64,000 nucleotides of DNA from Luteimonas rhizosphaerae (GTDB taxonomy: Bacteria > Pseudomonadota > Gammaproteobacteria > Xanthomonadales > Xanthomonadaceae): assembly GCF_002849595.1 (NCBI RefSeq), contig NZ_NRQR01000025.1, positions 124,001-188,000 of the forward strand. The letters are read 5' to 3'. A model generated the notes under the pieces. The model was not told where the DNA came from. It ran no database searches and saw only the letters and a program-made list of their open reading frames with translations. This document shows positions 61,535 through 64,000 of this stretch, piece after piece (positions within the stretch are counted from its first letter, which is position 1; each line of letters begins with the position of its first letter). The translations under genes and the position numbers were made by a program.

Positions 61535-63619
61535 TCACGCCAACGGCGTGGGTCTCGCCAGCGCGTAGCCCTGCGCGTAATCGACCCCGATCTCGCGCAG
61601 CCGGGCCACGATCTGCTCGTCCTCGGCGAACTCGGCGATGGTGCGCAAGCCCATCACGTGGCCGATGTGGTTGATCGCCTCGACCATGGCCTGGTCGATC
61701 GGGTCGACCAGGATGTCGCGCACGAAGGCGCCGTCGATCTTGAGGAAGTCGACCGGCAGATGTTTCAGATAGGCGAAGGACGACATGCCGCTGCCGAAAT
61801 CGTCGAGGGCGAAGGCGCAGCCCATCCCTTTCAGTTCCGCCATCAGGACCGATGCCTGCGCCAGGTTCCCGATGGCGGCGGTTTCGGTAACTTCGAAACA
61901 GATCCGGGCCGCGTCCACCCCGCTGCACTCGAACGCGGCGCGGACGTCGTCCGCCATCGCCTCGTCGGCCAGGGAGGCGCCGGACAGGTTGATCGCGAAC
62001 ACGCTGTCCGTGTCGTCGCCGTCCCGGGCCAGGCGCGTGAGAACGGTCCGGATCACCCAGCGGTCGAGCGTGGGCATCAGGCCGTAGCGCTCGGCGGCCG
62101 GGATGAAGGCCATCGGCATCACGATGCTGCCATCGGTATCGCGGAGCCGCAGCAGGACCTCCCGATGCAGGATCCGGCCGTCCTGCAGGGAATAGATCGG
62201 CTGCGCATGCAGCAGCAGGCGGTCGTCTTCGAGTGCGCGGTTGATGCGGCCGATCCACTCCATCTCGCCGTGCCGGCGCGCGAGTGCCTCGTCCTGCTGC
62301 CGGTACGTGTACACCCGGTTGCGTCCACGGTCCTTGGCGACGTAGCAGGCGGCGTCGGCTGCACTGAGAATCTCCATCGGCGTCATGCTGGCGTCGCTGA
62401 AATCGACCTGGCCGATGCTGACCGCGACAGGAAAGCGCTTGTCTTGCCAGCTGAAAACGAGGTCGGACGCCGCGCGGCGCAGTGCATCGGCCGTTGCACT
62501 CGAGTCGTCGGGCGCGCTGTCTTCGAGCAGCACGCCGAATTCATCGCCGCCCAGCCGCGCCAGCACGTCGGTCCTGCGCAACGAGGCCTTGAGCACCGTC
62601 GACACCTGGCGCAACAGCTCGTCCCCGGCCGTGTGGCCGCAGGTGTCGTTCACCACCTTGAACTGGTCCAGGTCCAGATACAGCAGCGAGTGTCGCGAGC
62701 CGTGCTGGCACGCGCTCTGCAGTGCCGCACGAAGCCGCTGGTCGAATTCGTTGCGGTTGACGAGTCCGGTCAGCGGATCGTGCAGCGCCTGGTAGCGGAT
62801 CTCCGCCGCCATGCGTCGTGACGGCGACACGTCCCGGAACGCGATCACTGCGCCGCCCGGCCGCGCGCCGCGATCGGCGAGCGGCGCGACCGATCCTTCG
62901 ATGGAGAACACCTCGCCGTCGCGCCGGACGAGCAGGGTGCGGTCACCGAGCTGGCGCGCGACATCGCTGCCGACGGCGCTCGCGATCAGCTCGCGCACGT
63001 CCGTGGCGGCGTCTTCGTCGACGAACTGCAGCACATCGCTGCAGGGGCGTCCCAGCGCTTCCTCGTGCCGCCAGCCCGACAGCTGCTCGGCCGCCTCGTT
63101 GAGAAAGGTGATGGCGCCATCGGCGTCGGTCGTGGCGACGCCATCGGCGATCGATCGCAGGGTGGTCTGCGCCCATTCCCGCTCGTTCGACAACGCGTCT
63201 TCGGCGCGCTTGCGCGGACTGATGTCGCGGAAGAAGCCGACGAACAGGCGCCGACCTTCGATCTCGATGTCCGCGAACGAGATATCGACCGGAACGTCCC
63301 GGCCATCGGCGCGGATCGCGACGATCTCGGTCGCCCGCCAATCCAGGGTGCGGAGGCCGCTGTCCAGATACCGGCGCACGCCGAGACGATGCGCCTCGCG
63401 ATGATGCGGATGCTGGAGGATCTCGAGGTTCTGGCCGACCAGCGCGTCCGGCTCGTAACCCAGGACCTCGCGCACGGCTGGATTGGCCGAGACGATGGTG
63501 CTGTCGACGTCGAGGATCAGCACGGCATCCGTCGTCGTTTCCCACAACGTGCCGTACAGCTGCTCGACCTGCCGCCTGAGCGGACGGAACGGAGGCGACG
63601 CCAGTGGCGTGGTGGTCAT
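61535..63619 (-). CDS. PAS-PAS-GGDEF-EAL cyclic-di-GMP protein
   Basis: A 694-residue multidomain protein. Two PAS domains (about residues 15-135 with NPAVREVLGYEPDALVGQNLEIL and 145-260 with NEAAEQLSGWRHEEALG) precede a GGDEF domain: HDPLTGLVNRNEFD, the active-site RLGGDEFGVLLE intact, and an RxxD inhibitory site (RRTD) five residues upstream. The EAL domain shows EVL in place of EAL (HREVLLRLRD), then ALDDFGSGMSSFAYLKHLPVDFLKIDGAF, INLSGASLADE and FEVTETAAIGNL, with most metal ligands. It thus likely makes cyclic-di-GMP and possibly also cleaves it. No signal peptide or membrane segment: a cytosolic sensor. ATG at 63619 was chosen because upstream frame is not conserved. Confidence 0.9.
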   Translation of the reverse strand: MTTTPLASPPFRPLRRQVEQLYGTLWETTTDAVLILDVDSTIVSANPAVREVLGYEPDALVGQNLEILQHPHHREAHRLGVRRYLDSGLRTLDWRATEIVAIRADGRDVPVDISFADIEIEGRRLFVGFFRDISPRKRAEDALSNEREWAQTTLRSIADGVATTDADGAITFLNEAAEQLSGWRHEEALGRPCSDVLQFVDEDAATDVRELIASAVGSDVARQLGDRTLLVRRDGEVFSIEGSVAPLADRGARPGGAVIAFRDVSPSRRMAAEIRYQALHDPLTGLVNRNEFDQRLRAALQSACQHGSRHSLLYLDLDQFKVVNDTCGHTAGDELLRQVSTVLKASLRRTDVLARLGGDEFGVLLEDSAPDDSSATADALRRAASDLVFSWQDKRFPVAVSIGQVDFSDASMTPMEILSAADAACYVAKDRGRNRVYTYRQQDEALARRHGEMEWIGRINRALEDDRLLLHAQPIYSLQDGRILHREVLLRLRDTDGSIVMPMAFIPAAERYGLMPTLDRWVIRTVLTRLARDGDDTDSVFAINLSGASLADEAMADDVRAAFECSGVDAARICFEVTETAAIGNLAQASVLMAELKGMGCAFALDDFGSGMSSFAYLKHLPVDFLKIDGAFVRDILVDPIDQAMVEAINHIGHVMGLRTIAEFAEDEQIVARLREIGVDYAQGYALARPTPLA

Positions 63620-63754
63620 CGGATGTCGCTCCTGACAGCCCGGAAGGTCGCGTCGAACGCGTGCTCCCGTGCCGTCGGCCGAAGCCGCCCGGACCGGGAG
63701 TGGAGCGGTACCTGAAGTTACACTATCGGCCCCCAGCCAGAGGCCTTGAGCGCC

Positions 63755-64000
63755 GTGACCCAGATCCGCCAGGAAGACCTGATCCAGTCCGTCGCCGACG
63801 CGCTGCAGTACATCAGCTACTACCACCCGGTCGACTACATCAGGAACCTCGCCGCCGCCTACGAGCGCGAGGCCTCGCCGGCCGCGAAGGACGCGATCGC
63901 GCAGATCCTGATCAACTCGCGCATGTGCGCCGAAGGCCACCGGCCGATCTGCCAGGACACCGGCATCGTCTCCGTGTTCCTCGAGATCGGCATGTCGGTG
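63755..64000 (+). CDS. Class I fumarate hydratase, partial
   Basis: The gene begins with a GTG at 63755 and runs off the right edge after 82 codons. It reads IRQEDLIQSVADALQYISYYHPVDYIRNLAAAYEREASPAAKDAIAQILINSRMCAEGHRPICQDTGIVSVF, which is the N-terminal domain of the oxygen-sensitive 4Fe-4S fumarases of class I. The cluster Cys is in ICQDTG. It converts fumarate to malate in the TCA cycle. AGAGGCC lies about nine bases before the start codon. The presence of an iron-sulfur fumarase is usual in this family; nothing more can be judged from the visible part. Confidence 0.93.
   Translation, partial: MTQIRQEDLIQSVADALQYISYYHPVDYIRNLAAAYEREASPAAKDAIAQILINSRMCAEGHRPICQDTGIVSVFLEIGMSV

Overview
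The window is chromosomal DNA from a GC-rich (roughly 70 percent by eye, not counted) gammaproteobacterium, most likely a member of the Xanthomonadaceae/Lysobacteraceae (Lysobacter- or Luteimonas-like). This is inferred from the Kdo kinase gene beside a family 9 glycosyltransferase, a RegB/RegA-type redox pair, a cyoABCD ubiquinol oxidase followed by a SURF1 gene, an rpsF-rpsR-rplI operon without priB, and protein sequences that resemble that family. Almost everything is ordinary core or housekeeping content; no phage, integrase, transposase, CRISPR array, tRNA or rRNA was seen.

Layout: 0-6 kb carries LPS core genes (glycosyltransferase, kdkA) running into a molybdopterin block (moaA, then moaC-moaD-moaE) that ends with two lipoproteins. 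6-13.5 kb has an aldehyde dehydrogenase, an acetolactate synthase-like enzyme, xseA and a TonB-dependent receptor. 13.7-17.6 kb has the RegB/RegA-like pair, ispG and a PAP2 phosphatase. 18-27 kb is a leftward block: exonuclease I (sbcB), then kynurenine-pathway genes (kmo, kynU, ACMSD, 3-hydroxyanthranilate dioxygenase, a RidA deaminase) and a beta-carbonic anhydrase. 27-32 kb has nei, an SDR, a PaiB-like protein, asnS and an A-type Fe-S carrier. 32-37.3 kb is the cyo oxidase. 37.5-43 kb has an MFS transporter, the rpsF operon, dnaB and alr. 43-53 kb has secreted hydrolases, a peptide transporter, a rhomboid protease, a Lys/Ala-rich histone-like protein, a cold-shock protein and a sirtuin. 53-64 kb has an M3 peptidase, glutathione peroxidase, a universal stress protein, ferredoxin-NADP reductase, ubiB, an ABC exporter, a GGDEF/EAL protein and the start of a class I fumarase.

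The strongest unexpected signal is a set of five short internal deletions (about 28 to 54 nt, estimated against remembered family sequence) in four otherwise well conserved genes: kynU (frameshift), dnaB (13 residues, in frame), ubiB (one in frame, one frameshift) and an ABC exporter (D-loop lost, in frame). They look either like sequence or assembly artefacts or like an unusual deletion process, and they decide whether these genes are functional.

Other signals are a duplicated copy of the sbcB translation start region that creates a decoy 20-codon frame, three evenly spaced DnaA-box-like sites in front of dnaB, and a RidA protein whose C-terminal quarter is encoded by intergenic repeat DNA that also supplies the ribosome binding site of the next gene. 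No clearly new multi-gene system was found.
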